A stretch of 22,392 nucleotides of DNA from Sphingomonadales bacterium UBA6171 (lineage in GTDB: Bacteria > Pseudomonadota > Alphaproteobacteria > Sphingomonadales > Sphingomonadaceae), in assembly GCA_002422985.1 (NCBI GenBank), contig DITZ01000048.1, positions 87,814 through 110,205 on the forward strand, written 5' to 3'. A program made the translations under genes and the position numbers. Positions 6,932-14,797 of the stretch are shown here, one piece after another. The first letter of the stretch is position 1; every line of letters starts with the position of its first letter. The notes beneath the pieces were generated by a model. That model saw only the letters and a program-made list of their open reading frames with translations, did no database searches and was not told where the DNA came from.

Positions 6932-7698
6932 TGCGGACCATTGCCGTCGCCAACCAGAAGGGCGGGGTGGGCAAAACCACCACGGCCGTCAATCTCGCCA
7001 CGGCCCTGGCGGCCACGGGGCAGCGGGTTTTGCTGCTGGATTTTGATCCGCAGGGCAATGCCTCTACCGGCTTTGGCATCGCGCGGGAGGATCGGGACCC
7101 GTCCAGCTATGATATGCTGCTGGACGCGGAATTGGCAGCTGAATCGGTGCGGGAGACGATGGTTCCGGGGCTTTACATCATTCCGGCCAGCAGTGAACTG
7201 GCGGGCGCGGAAGTGGAGCTTGTGGGCGCCGCCAATCCGACCGGGCGGCTGCGGGATGCGCTGAAATCGTTGGCGGCGGCGCATGACTATTGCTTTATTG
7301 ATTGCCCGCCTTCCCTGTCTTTGCTGACACTGAATGCGCTGGTGGCAGCCGACGGGGTTTTAATTCCGTTGCAGACCGAATTTTATGCGCTGGAAGGGCT
7401 GAGCCAGTTGCTGAAAACGGTGGAGGAAGTGCGCGCCCGGCAAAATCCGCGGCTGGATATCGAAGGCGTGGTGCTGACCATGCACGACCGGCGCAATAAT
7501 CTTTCGGGGCAGGTGGCCGATGATGTGCGCGCGGCGCTGGGCAAGCGGGTGTATGAGACGATTATCCCGCGCAATGTGCGATTGAGCGAGGCACCGAGCC
7601 ATGGGGTGCCGGCGCTGCTCTATGATCTGCGCTGCCCCGGATCGGAAGCTTATCTGGCGCTGGCGCGGGAAATGCTGGCAGTGAAAAAAGCGGCTTAA
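6931..7698 (+). CDS. parA: Chromosome-partitioning ATPase ParA
   Basis: A 255-residue ParA/Soj ATPase. It starts MRTIAVANQKGGVGKTTTAV; the deviant Walker A motif KGGVGKTT is at residues 10-17 with the signature lysine, and DFDPQGN and DCPPSL supply the Walker A' and B regions. ParA binds DNA non-specifically in its ATP form and moves ParB-parS complexes during chromosome segregation. The ATG overlaps the rsmG stop by one base, implying translational coupling. Plus-strand wobble bases here are G-rich, opposite to mnmE and mnmG. Confidence 0.97.
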   Translation: MRTIAVANQKGGVGKTTTAVNLATALAATGQRVLLLDFDPQGNASTGFGIAREDRDPSSYDMLLDAELAAESVRETMVPGLYIIPASSELAGAEVELVGAANPTGRLRDALKSLAAAHDYCFIDCPPSLSLLTLNALVAADGVLIPLQTEFYALEGLSQLLKTVEEVRARQNPRLDIEGVVLTMHDRRNNLSGQVADDVRAALGKRVYETIIPRNVRLSEAPSHGVPALLYDLRCPGSEAYLALAREMLAVKKAA

Positions 7699-7706
7699 GG
7701 ACAGAT

Positions 7707-8576
7707 ATGATGGCGAAAAAGGCAAGTCTTGGGCGTGGGCTTAATGCTCTTATGGCAGAAATGGGTAGTGTTACACCGGATTCAACGCCAAAAACCGGTG
7801 CCTCGCTGTTGCCTGTGGCGATGATTACGCCATCTTCCATCCAGCCGCGCCGGCATTTCAATGAAACAGACCTTGCGGAACTGGCCGAAAGCATCAAGGC
7901 ACGCGGCGTATTGCAGCCTATTCTTGTGCGGCCATTGGCAGACGGGATGCACGAAATCATCGCCGGCGAACGGCGCTGGCGCGCCAGCCAGATGGCCGGT
8001 CTGCATGAAATGCCGGTGGTGATCCGCATCATGGATGAAAGCGACAGCTTTCATGCGGCGCTGATTGAAAATATCCAGCGCGTTGATCTTAATCCGCTGG
8101 AAGAAGCGCAGGGCTATCAGAAGCTGATCCGCGACTATGGCTATGCCCAGGAATCGGTCGCCGCGCTGACCGGAAAATCGCGCAGCCATGTCGGTAACAT
8201 GCTGCGGATGCTGGACCTGCCATCCGCCGCGCAGCAGCTGGTGCAGATGGGGCTGCTGTCCACCGGACATGCCAAAGCGGTGCTGGCCGCCGCCAACCCG
8301 GAAGCGCTGGCCAAGGAAATCACCGAACGCGGGCTGACCGTGCGCCAGGCCGAACAGGAGGCGAAAAAAAGCCACGACCGCCCGCGTGAACGGGCACCCC
8401 GCGCCACCAGCAGCCGCGACCCCAATCTGGACGGGCTGGAAATCAGCGTGAGCGACGTGCTGGGCATGAAAGTGACAATCGACATGGACGGCAACGCCGG
8501 CGTGGTGAGCGTGCGCTTCAGCTCGCTGGATCAACTGGAAGCGGTGCTGGAGAAGTTGCAGGGGGACGTGCGGTAG
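7707..8576 (+). CDS. parB: Chromosome-partitioning protein ParB
   Basis: A 289-residue ParB with an AAGGA ribosome site before ATG 7707. The N-terminus KKASLGRGLNALM is the ParA-contacting region. GERRWR (residues 87-92) is the CTP-binding motif of the clamp. ENIQRVDLNPLEEAQGY follows, and the helix-turn-helix around SVAALTGKSRSHVGNML binds parS. The C-terminal dimerisation domain includes LDGLEISVSDVLGMKV. It should load at the five parS sites upstream. Parts of this gene (8010-8060 and about 8397-8468) recur in degraded form at 20414-20553 on the far side of the catabolic island. Confidence 0.97.
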   Translation: MMAKKASLGRGLNALMAEMGSVTPDSTPKTGASLLPVAMITPSSIQPRRHFNETDLAELAESIKARGVLQPILVRPLADGMHEIIAGERRWRASQMAGLHEMPVVIRIMDESDSFHAALIENIQRVDLNPLEEAQGYQKLIRDYGYAQESVAALTGKSRSHVGNMLRMLDLPSAAQQLVQMGLLSTGHAKAVLAAANPEALAKEITERGLTVRQAEQEAKKSHDRPRERAPRATSSRDPNLDGLEISVSDVLGMKVTIDMDGNAGVVSVRFSSLDQLEAVLEKLQGDVR

Positions 8577-8883
8577 CGGGGCTTTTGGAGGGTTTCAGGG
8601 GTGCGTGCCTCCGGCGGGCAGGGGCTTAGGTCTATGCAACCCTCTGGTTTTTTGGATTTTGCAGCGATAGCGGACAATGCCGCCAGCGGATCCGGATCGC
8701 AGCGGCCTTGGAAATCCCTTCATTGGGTGCTTAGTCTGTGCCTCAGCAGACTTGCAAAGCAGCTGTATCCGGCGCAGGTGGAAAGCGTTATCGAATTGCC
8801 GCTGCCATCGTCAGCATCGGGGGGGGAAGTCCCGGCGCGTTGGGCAAGTGGTTGATCGCGAAGATGCTTTGGGAGAAAGCGGC
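8577..8883 (+). other. Intergenic region at the left edge of the catabolic island
   Basis: These 307 bases separate parB from the thioesterase gene. Up to about 8640 the DNA is G-rich like the parB side; after that composition is mixed. Two overlapping frames cross the region, but neither has a recognisable protein or convincing ribosome site. A CAGCAGACTTGCAAAGCAGCTG stretch near 8743 is reminiscent of a tRNA anticodon arm but cannot be folded into a full tRNA. Any thioesterase promoter should lie here. I see no terminator with a T run for parB. Confidence 0.4.
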
Positions 8884-9348
8884 ATGAGCGAAGCGGACGA
8901 CGACTATACGGAACGGCTGGTATCGCGTTTGCCCGTGACGGTTCGTCGCCGCGTCCTGTGGGGCGAATGTGACCCCGCCCAGGTGGTCTATACGCCGCGC
9001 TTTTCGGATTATCTGATAGCGGCTTTCCTCTGGTTCCAGAGAATCATCCTTGATGCCGGGGCACCGACGCTGGCGGACGCGAACCTGAGCACCCCCATGA
9101 AGGCCATGGCGCTGGAATTTCATCGCACCCTTCGTCCCGACGACATATTCGAGATGACGGTTCTGATTGGCGATATTCGCAGCCGCACCTTTGATCTGGA
9201 CGTTACCGCGCGAACGCCGGCGGGCGAAACGCTTTTCATTGGCCGCATGTCGCCGATCTTCATCAATCGCGACCAGTTCAAGGGCGTTGAAATCCCTTCC
9301 CCGTTTCGCGAGCGACTTGAATATTATCGCGCCGCCCTGTCGGGTTGA
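8884..9348 (+). CDS. Hot-dog fold acyl-CoA thioesterase (4-hydroxybenzoyl-CoA thioesterase family)
   Basis: A 154-residue protein. The start ATG 8884 follows GGGAGA at good spacing; a longer frame reaching 8677 has no such signal. RRVLWGECDPAQVVYTPRF (22-40) is the 4HBT signature; Asp30 matches the catalytic aspartate of that family. The C-terminal GRMSPIFINRD continues the hot-dog fold. These enzymes hydrolyse acyl- or aroyl-CoA thioesters in the cytosol. It is the only island gene on the plus strand and converges on the aryl-acid ligase gene, with 27 bases between them. The pairing of a CoA ligase and a thioesterase suggests that a CoA thioester is formed and later released. The exact acyl group is unknown. 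Confidence 0.85.
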   Translation: MSEADDDYTERLVSRLPVTVRRRVLWGECDPAQVVYTPRFSDYLIAAFLWFQRIILDAGAPTLADANLSTPMKAMALEFHRTLRPDDIFEMTVLIGDIRSRTFDLDVTARTPAGETLFIGRMSPIFINRDQFKGVEIPSPFRERLEYYRAALSG

Positions 9349-9360
9349 TCATCGAGGTTG

Positions 9361-9377
9361 AGAGCGGAAATCGCTCT
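9361..9377. terminator. Small hairpin between convergent thioesterase and ligase genes
   Basis: AGAGCG-GAAAT-CGCTCT forms a six-pair stem that overlaps the ligase stop codon. T-rich DNA (CTTTTCTTTT) follows about 14 bases later on the plus strand. It is a weak candidate for a bidirectional terminator. Confidence 0.3.
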
Positions 9378-11040
9378 ATGCTCTCTCCATCTTTTCTTTT
9401 ATTCTCTGACGGAGTGTCGTCTTGTCGAGCTTGCCGACTTTGGTGAGTGGGAGCTCGTCAATCAGTTCGATATGTTCGGGCCATTTGAACTTGGCCAGCC
9501 CCAGTTGCTTCATGTGGCGGGAAAGGCCCGGGACGTCCAGATGATCCCAGCCTTCGCGCAATATGACATAGATGCAGATGCGCTCCCCCAGAACCGGATC
9601 GGGCATGCCGACGGCGGCACAGGCCGAAACGGCGGGGTGGGTTGAGACAGCGATCTCGATTTCCTCGCAATTAACCTTTTCATGGCCGCGATCGATAATG
9701 TCTCTGGTGCGGCCGGCAAAGGCATAGATTGGCTGACCGTCCAGCATACGGCGCAGCATCAGATCCCCGCTCTTATAGAAGCCGTCGGGCGTAAAGACCT
9801 CGGCATTGCGTTCGGGCGCATCATAATAGCCGCACAGCGTATAGGGTCCGCGACATTCCATTTCGCCCGGCTCGTCGTCTTCTGCCAGCTCGGCCGTGCC
9901 CGGACGCACCAGCCGCACCTCGTCCATCGGCGAAATCGGCCGGCCCGCCGCCCAGTCCAGCACGTCCGCCGGGGCATCCAGCGGCGGATACATGCACATG
10001 CCCTCTGTCATGCCGAACATGCCGATCGCCAGCTTGCCATATTTCTGACGGGCAAAGCGGGCGCCATCGGGGGTCCAATAGGCACGCACGCTTTCAGCGC
10101 TGGCCAGCCCTTTTTCCAGCATGGTGTCATAGCGGGGAAAAAGCGCCCGGATCATGCCCACCCAGCTTGGCCGTGCCTTGCGGAAGACATCGCCCCAGCC
10201 TTCGGGCGTCATATCGGCGGGAATGGCGAAGGCCGCCCCGGTAAGCAGCAGCGGCAGCCATATGCAGGCCATCGCCGCATTGTGCATCATCGGCATGGGC
10301 ATGAAGATCACATCGTCGGACCGCATTCCCAAAGCCTCGATATTCCGTTCCATCAGCAGCAGATATTCATTCTGCATCTTGGGGATGACCTTGGGCACGC
10401 CAGACGTTCCGCCGGAAAGCTGGAAGATCGCCACCTGGAACGGATCATGAATAATCGACTCCACCGCCTGGCGGGCCGCCTGCTTTTCCTGTTGACGGGC
10501 CAGTGCCGACAGGCATGGAACCTCGGCGTGGCCGCTCTCCTGCAGGGACAGGCTGTGCCTGATCGACGGAATCCGCTGGCGCATCGCCAGGGCGAATGCC
10601 GCATAATCAAATTTGGGATCATTCCCCTGCACGATATGGGCGGCAGCCCCGGTGTGATTGCCCAGATAGCCGATTTCATGCTCGCGATGACCGGCCAGCG
10701 TGCAGACCGGGATAAGCCCCGCCTTCAGGCAGCCGATCACCGCCAGCAGCAGCTCCGGCGAATTGGCGGACTGGAACAGCACCCGCTCCAGCGGTGCCAG
10801 GCCCAGCGCCATCAGCGCGGCGGCAATCCGGTCGGTCTCCTCGTCAAGCTCGCGATAGCTTATCGTGGCGGCGGCGGTGATAATCGCCACCCGGTCGGCA
10901 TGGCGGGCCAGCGAATGGCGCAGCTTGTCGATCAGCGCGACATGCCCCAGCTCGCCCTGCGCCACATAGCGCGCCAGCCTGTCCGGCGGGTGATAGACTA
11001 CCCCCGGCAGCGGCTCCCGAACGCCGACCGTCTCAACCAT
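9376..11040 (-). CDS. Aryl-acid AMP/CoA ligase, EntE/DhbE-like
   Basis: A 554-residue adenylate-forming enzyme. QLSGGTSGVPKVIPK (207-221) is the phosphate loop in the form seen in EntE/DhbE 2,3-dihydroxybenzoate-AMP ligases. GMFGMTEGM (340-348) is the A5 motif, YKSGDLMLR lies in the C-terminal half, and LPLTKVGKLDK carries the catalytic lysine. It would activate an aromatic carboxylic acid as an adenylate and probably a CoA thioester. The start at 11040 was chosen over a GTG at 11070: it gives an EntE-like N-terminus and overlaps the SnoaL-like stop by eight bases (ATGGTTGA), indicating coupled translation. No carrier-protein or siderophore genes are nearby, so a catabolic role is inferred. 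Salicylyl-AMP ligases of degradative routes belong to the same subfamily. Confidence 0.85.
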   Translation of the reverse strand: MVETVGVREPLPGVVYHPPDRLARYVAQGELGHVALIDKLRHSLARHADRVAIITAAATISYRELDEETDRIAAALMALGLAPLERVLFQSANSPELLLAVIGCLKAGLIPVCTLAGHREHEIGYLGNHTGAAAHIVQGNDPKFDYAAFALAMRQRIPSIRHSLSLQESGHAEVPCLSALARQQEKQAARQAVESIIHDPFQVAIFQLSGGTSGVPKVIPKMQNEYLLLMERNIEALGMRSDDVIFMPMPMMHNAAMACIWLPLLLTGAAFAIPADMTPEGWGDVFRKARPSWVGMIRALFPRYDTMLEKGLASAESVRAYWTPDGARFARQKYGKLAIGMFGMTEGMCMYPPLDAPADVLDWAAGRPISPMDEVRLVRPGTAELAEDDEPGEMECRGPYTLCGYYDAPERNAEVFTPDGFYKSGDLMLRRMLDGQPIYAFAGRTRDIIDRGHEKVNCEEIEIAVSTHPAVSACAAVGMPDPVLGERICIYVILREGWDHLDVPGLSRHMKQLGLAKFKWPEHIELIDELPLTKVGKLDKTTLRQRIKEKMERA

Positions 11041-11455
11041 TATAGCCTGCGGAGTAGAGATTGCGCGCACTTTCCCAGCCCCAGTAAATGCGGTGCGCCT
11101 TGATCAGCCCGTCCTCGATTTCCATCACTTCGGCCATTTCGGTCTGGCGGCCTGTCGGGGTGATGCGGGGATATTCCCAGATCATGGTTTTGCCGTTGGT
11201 GTAGAAATTTATCCGGTATCGGTCTGCAAGGCCGCCGGACTTTTCCAGAATCTTCAGCAGAAACGACCGCACATTGTCGCGCCCGCGCACAATGCCTTCC
11301 TCACTCTTGAGCAGCACACTGACGAGCGGACTCTCCACTACCACATCGTGCGCATATAATTTGATCAGGGCTTCGATGTCGGCTTTGGCGAATGCATCGG
11401 CCCAGCTGTCATATAATTTTTCCGCTGCCGCTATCAGATCTGTCTTGTCGGTCAT
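11033..11455 (-). CDS. SnoaL-like / NTF2-like protein
   Basis: A 140-residue single-domain protein of the cone-shaped NTF2-like fold. The N-terminal helix KLYDSWADAFAKADIEALIKLYAHDVVVESP and the later VRGRDNVRSFLLKIL segment are typical of SnoaL-like proteins. Members include polyketide cyclases, isomerases and small hydratases, and many in catabolic operons have no assigned reaction. A ribosome site (GGAGAG) precedes ATG 11455, and the gene follows the NIPSNAP gene by 23 bases. Its 3' end overlaps the ligase start. A role as an isomerase or hydratase on a pathway intermediate is possible but not shown. Confidence 0.75.
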   Translation of the reverse strand: MTDKTDLIAAAEKLYDSWADAFAKADIEALIKLYAHDVVVESPLVSVLLKSEEGIVRGRDNVRSFLLKILEKSGGLADRYRINFYTNGKTMIWEYPRITPTGRQTEMAEVMEIEDGLIKAHRIYWGWESARNLYSAGYNG

Positions 11456-11478
11456 TGTCTCTCTCCAGATTTGGCTGA

Positions 11479-12099
11479 TTATTGCCAGGGTGAAAATGGT
11501 GCGGGCAGAATGAAGCAGGCGCCGGCGTTCCGCAGCCAGCCGTCGCGGCGCGCATCGGCCAGCAGGGTCTCGATCGCGGGCACTGCCTGATCGCGGGCGG
11601 CAAAGGACGCATGACGCAGAATGAACAGGGCTGATCCCACCAGCGTGTCGCCTTCCAGCGCCGATTCCCGCAAAGCCGCGACAATGGCGGCTTTTTCGCC
11701 GATCTTTCCGCTGAGACCGGCAAGAAGGCCCTTGCTCTCCAGGCTGGCGTCCAGCTCAAGCGACAGCAAGTCGAACACGCCGCCGCTGCCGGCCGCATCC
11801 GGTGCGGTGATCGTCCCTGTCAGCACGCGGGATTCCTGCGCTTGCAGCAGAGGCAGCGCCCCCGCCAGGAAGGGGCCCATCCCCGGGTCGGCCGCCATTT
11901 GCTGCCGGGCCGCCGCACGTTCCGCGCGATCGGCATAGCTCCAGATATGGTGGACCCGGTTGACCGTGCCGCTTTCCGCGATCCAGTATCCGCGCATGTG
12001 GCGCAGCAGCCGGGGCAGCACGCCCGGCAACTGGAACAGCGCAAGATATGCGGGCAGCTTGCCCATATGCAACTGATAGCAGCGATGCTCGACAATCAT
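11479..12099 (-). CDS. NIPSNAP family protein
   Basis: A 206-residue protein. The N-terminal half fits the NIPSNAP domain (ferredoxin-like dimeric alpha/beta-barrel fold): IVEHRCYQLHMGKLPAYLALF, then YWIAESGTVNRVHHIWSYAD with the typical N-x-V-x-H-x-W-x-Y pattern and AERAAARQQMAADPG. The second half may be a divergent second copy. Bacterial members occur in catabolic operons without a firm biochemical role. The start overlaps the Rieske alpha stop by four bases (ATGA), so the two proteins are translated in coupled fashion and probably act together. A monooxygenase-like or chaperone-like role is only speculation. Confidence 0.75.
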   Translation of the reverse strand: MIVEHRCYQLHMGKLPAYLALFQLPGVLPRLLRHMRGYWIAESGTVNRVHHIWSYADRAERAAARQQMAADPGMGPFLAGALPLLQAQESRVLTGTITAPDAAGSGGVFDLLSLELDASLESKGLLAGLSGKIGEKAAIVAALRESALEGDTLVGSALFILRHASFAARDQAVPAIETLLADARRDGWLRNAGACFILPAPFSPWQ

Positions 12100-13409
12100 G
12101 CTGCCGCCTTATCCGCTGCTTCGGCCACCATGTCCGTCCGGTCGAGGCATTCCGCCCAATGTTTCCAATAGGCGCGGATATGGAATTCATGGTCCAGCGG
12201 CTGGTCATTATCCTCCATATTTCCCCTGGAAATATCGTTCCACCCGGCTTCTCTGCGGTTGCTGTAGCCTTGCTGGCAGCGCTCCAGCGCTTCGACGTCA
12301 TCGGGCGTGGCGAGGCCGCCGGGCCCGAGAAAAGACAGAAAATTCTGCATCCGGATGTCGCGGAGCCAGTCGCTGTCCCTGGCATCGGCGACGGCCCATG
12401 TGCACACTTCCATGAACCCCGGCGCACTCGGCTGGACCACACGGATCACCATCCCGGTTCCATCGATCAGCACAAGATTGGGAAAGATGACGAGGTTGCG
12501 GTTCAGATTGGCGATACGGTCCGCCTTTTCCTCGCCTACCCGCGCGACAAGATCGGCGCGGCGCGCCGCGATTTCCGGTTTCGCCGCCTCTCCCCATGAC
12601 GGGAACCATTTGCCGGCCGGACGGCCCCACGGGCCGGAAAATTCGCCAACCATATGGCCATTGTCGAGCGCCCTGGCCACGCCATAGAGCCCGCCGCGCG
12701 CGGGCGCCGGGCCATCGGGCAGTTTGGGAGCGATGTTGCGCGCATAATCAAAATAGGTGGCGTGCAGATTATTGGCGTGATAGCCGTCAACGCTGTTTTC
12801 GCACAACAGCTTCCAGTTGGCGGCGATGCCATATTCCTGCGCTCCGGCGATAATCTCGACCTGTTCATTCTGGTCGACAAAACAATCGATATATTCGCGC
12901 GCATTGCCGAGATAATCTTCCAGCGATATCGCGTTTTTGTCAAAATTGACGAACCATAGTCCGCGATAGGATTCCAGCCGGGGCAGCCGCATCAGATTGA
13001 GCGCGCCATCGGCATTGAAGGTTTCGGAATAGCCGGAATGGTGGGGCTGGCGCTTGAGCGTGCCATCGGCTTCAAAATTCCAGCCGTGGTAGATGCAGTG
13101 AAACTGCCGCGCCGTTCCGGATTTCTCCATACAGACCTTGGCACCGCGATGCGGGCAGGAATCGAAAAAGGCGTTCACCTTTCCGGACATGTCTCGGTTG
13201 AAAATAATCTCGCGCCCGGCCACCCGGCGGGTGCGGAAACTCCCCGCCTCCGGAAGCTCGGCCTCATGCCCAAGATAGAGCCAGCAGCGAGCGAATATCC
13301 TGCTCTGCTCCTGCTCGAAAACCTGGTCACTCACAAAGGCATTGCGGGAAACGCGGAAAATGCCCGCGGCTTCGTCTATGGCGACATTGGCTTGCCCTAT
13401 GGTGCGCAT
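12096..13409 (-). CDS. Aromatic-ring-hydroxylating oxygenase, Rieske alpha subunit
   Basis: A 437-residue large subunit. The Rieske [2Fe-2S] ligands are Cys85, His87, Cys105 and His108 in CPHRGA...CIYHGW. The catalytic domain has ENSVDGYHANNLH, with the bridging Asp208 and iron ligands His211 and His216. The third ligand is probably Asp370 or Asp371 in ATPDDVEALERCQ. Overall it resembles the benzoate / p-cumate / anthranilate dioxygenase group. Such enzymes hydroxylate aromatic rings using electrons from a ferredoxin or reductase, and none is encoded here. The start follows AGGAGAGGA. The beta subunit gene lies 49 bases upstream, and the NIPSNAP gene overlaps the 3' end by four bases. Substrate is unknown; an aromatic acid or its CoA ester is likely from context. 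Confidence 0.93.
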   Translation of the reverse strand: MRTIGQANVAIDEAAGIFRVSRNAFVSDQVFEQEQSRIFARCWLYLGHEAELPEAGSFRTRRVAGREIIFNRDMSGKVNAFFDSCPHRGAKVCMEKSGTARQFHCIYHGWNFEADGTLKRQPHHSGYSETFNADGALNLMRLPRLESYRGLWFVNFDKNAISLEDYLGNAREYIDCFVDQNEQVEIIAGAQEYGIAANWKLLCENSVDGYHANNLHATYFDYARNIAPKLPDGPAPARGGLYGVARALDNGHMVGEFSGPWGRPAGKWFPSWGEAAKPEIAARRADLVARVGEEKADRIANLNRNLVIFPNLVLIDGTGMVIRVVQPSAPGFMEVCTWAVADARDSDWLRDIRMQNFLSFLGPGGLATPDDVEALERCQQGYSNRREAGWNDISRGNMEDNDQPLDHEFHIRAYWKHWAECLDRTDMVAEAADKAAA

Positions 13410-13458
13410 CTTTCATCCTCTCCTAACGGCGGAAACCTGATTTCGCTTTGCCTGGCGG

Positions 13459-13953
13459 CTACAGCAGGATGCTGATCCGCCCTTGTTTGAACAGGTCATC
13501 ACAATCGAGCCGGCACAATTTCTCGCGGATCAGCATCGCCCCATCCCGCAGGACCAGACGATAGGTTGAACGCCCGACAAATGTGCTGGTTTGTCCGCTG
13601 CGGTTGCGATGCACGAGAAAGGCACAGCTTACCGCGATTTCATCGGCAAGTTCGACCGGATGGAGGCGGACATTGGTGATGAAATGCCGCGTCTTGGAAT
13701 GCGGCTGTTCGGCATGGGCATTGCGCTTGTAGAGCCGCTTCACCCGCTCATCGAGCAGCACATGATCGTCGGCTATATAATAGAGCGAATTCTGCGGCGT
13801 CGCCTCCGCCGTCAATCCCGCAGCCGGAACCAGATAGCGGCAATCGTCGGTGAAAAGGGCAAACCATTCCTTCAACTGCCAGCTGTCGAGAAGGTCGGCC
13901 TCGGCATAGAGAAAATCCTCAACCTCCTGCCGATCGATGGTCATATTTTTCAT
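13459..13953 (-). CDS. Aromatic-ring-hydroxylating oxygenase, beta subunit
   Basis: A 164-residue small subunit of the BenB type (NTF2-like fold). Recognisable parts are VEDFLYAEADLLDSWQLKEW, FTDDCRYLVP and the C-terminal LVLRDGAMLIREKLCRLDCD. Small subunits form a structural trimer beneath the alpha subunits. The start at 13953 follows GGGGAG at eight bases; a longer frame from 13986 would overlap the preceding gene and lacks this signal. Only one base separates this ATG from the stop of the maleate-isomerase-type gene, so translation is coupled. The order beta then alpha is less usual than alpha then beta. Confidence 0.9.
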   Translation of the reverse strand: MKNMTIDRQEVEDFLYAEADLLDSWQLKEWFALFTDDCRYLVPAAGLTAEATPQNSLYYIADDHVLLDERVKRLYKRNAHAEQPHSKTRHFITNVRLHPVELADEIAVSCAFLVHRNRSGQTSTFVGRSTYRLVLRDGAMLIREKLCRLDCDDLFKQGRISILL

Positions 13954-13954
13954 T

Positions 13955-14701
13955 TCAATATCTCCCCGAAAGCAAGGCGCCGGCATCGGGCACGCTGGTT
14001 TCCAGCCCCAGCGCCTTGAGCATGCCGAACATGGTGCAGACCGCCGCAGAGACTACCGGAAGGCCGATCCTGTCCTGAACCGGCTGGATGGCTGCGAGCG
14101 ATGGCATCTGCACGCAGGCGGAAAGCACGACCGCATCCAGCCCGGTGAGATCCAGCCCATCGACAATATCCAGCAGGGCCAGCGGATCGCGCGCGCCAAC
14201 TTCAAGGTTATCGGTGACGTTGAGCGCGATGTGGCTGGACACCGTCAGACCCTCCGCCTCGATATATTGCACCACCAGTTCGGTCAGCGCCGGGCTGTAG
14301 GGCGCGATCAGCCCGATCCGCCGGGCGTTCAGCGCCTGCAATCCCTCTATCAGCGCCCCGGCGCTGGTTACCACCGGGGCGGCGCCGCCATTTTCCGCCG
14401 CGCGCGCTTCAAGCCTGGTGCGCGACGTTCGATGATAGCCATGCCCGGCGCTCATGATCGCCACCAGACAGGCATATCCCATCACATCGACCCGCGCATC
14501 GCTGAGCTCAAGGGCGCAGCGTTCGCTTTCCGCATCCATCGCGGCCAATTCTTCCTTCGTTACCTTCTTCATCCGCATGCGGCTGGAATGGAAAGTAAAG
14601 CTGTGCCCGGTCCGCGCCTCGAAGCGGCGCAGCATCGCGGGTATCTCTGTCTCCATCGTCGTGTTGGAGCTTGGGACAATCTGGCCAATTCTGATGGGCA
14701 T
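13955..14701 (-). CDS. Maleate isomerase-type enzyme (Asp/Glu racemase superfamily)
   Basis: A 248-residue protein. IGQIVPSSNTTMETEIPAML at the N-terminus and YACLVAIMSAGHGYHR in the middle are characteristic of maleate cis-trans isomerases. The two catalytic cysteines are Cys78 and Cys196 (SACVQMPSL). Having both cysteines argues against arylmalonate decarboxylase, which keeps one. The family enzyme converts maleate to fumarate, the last step of nicotinate-type and some gentisate-type degradation. The start at 14701 follows AGGA and gives the normal N-terminus; a frame extending to 14779 adds 26 residues of low-complexity sequence. A substituted maleate could also be the substrate. Confidence 0.82.
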   Translation of the reverse strand: MPIRIGQIVPSSNTTMETEIPAMLRRFEARTGHSFTFHSSRMRMKKVTKEELAAMDAESERCALELSDARVDVMGYACLVAIMSAGHGYHRTSRTRLEARAAENGGAAPVVTSAGALIEGLQALNARRIGLIAPYSPALTELVVQYIEAEGLTVSSHIALNVTDNLEVGARDPLALLDIVDGLDLTGLDAVVLSACVQMPSLAAIQPVQDRIGLPVVSAAVCTMFGMLKALGLETSVPDAGALLSGRY

Positions 14702-14797
14702 ATCAAATCCTGCCGATGTCGTCTGGCTGGCGGCGGCTTTCCCCGCACCGGCCTGCGGCACATCCGTGCCGGTCATCATTTGCGGGCCGCTGGTCCA

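Noticed and set aside
8743..8770. tRNA-like anticodon arm left of the thioesterase gene
   Set aside because: No acceptor stem, D arm or GTTCRA T loop can be paired around it; there is no evidence of a tRNA or of a tRNA attachment site.
9682..11103. Long plus-strand frame opposite the ligase gene
   Set aside because: The opposite strand encodes a complete adenylate-forming enzyme with all core motifs; the plus frame has no recognisable domain.
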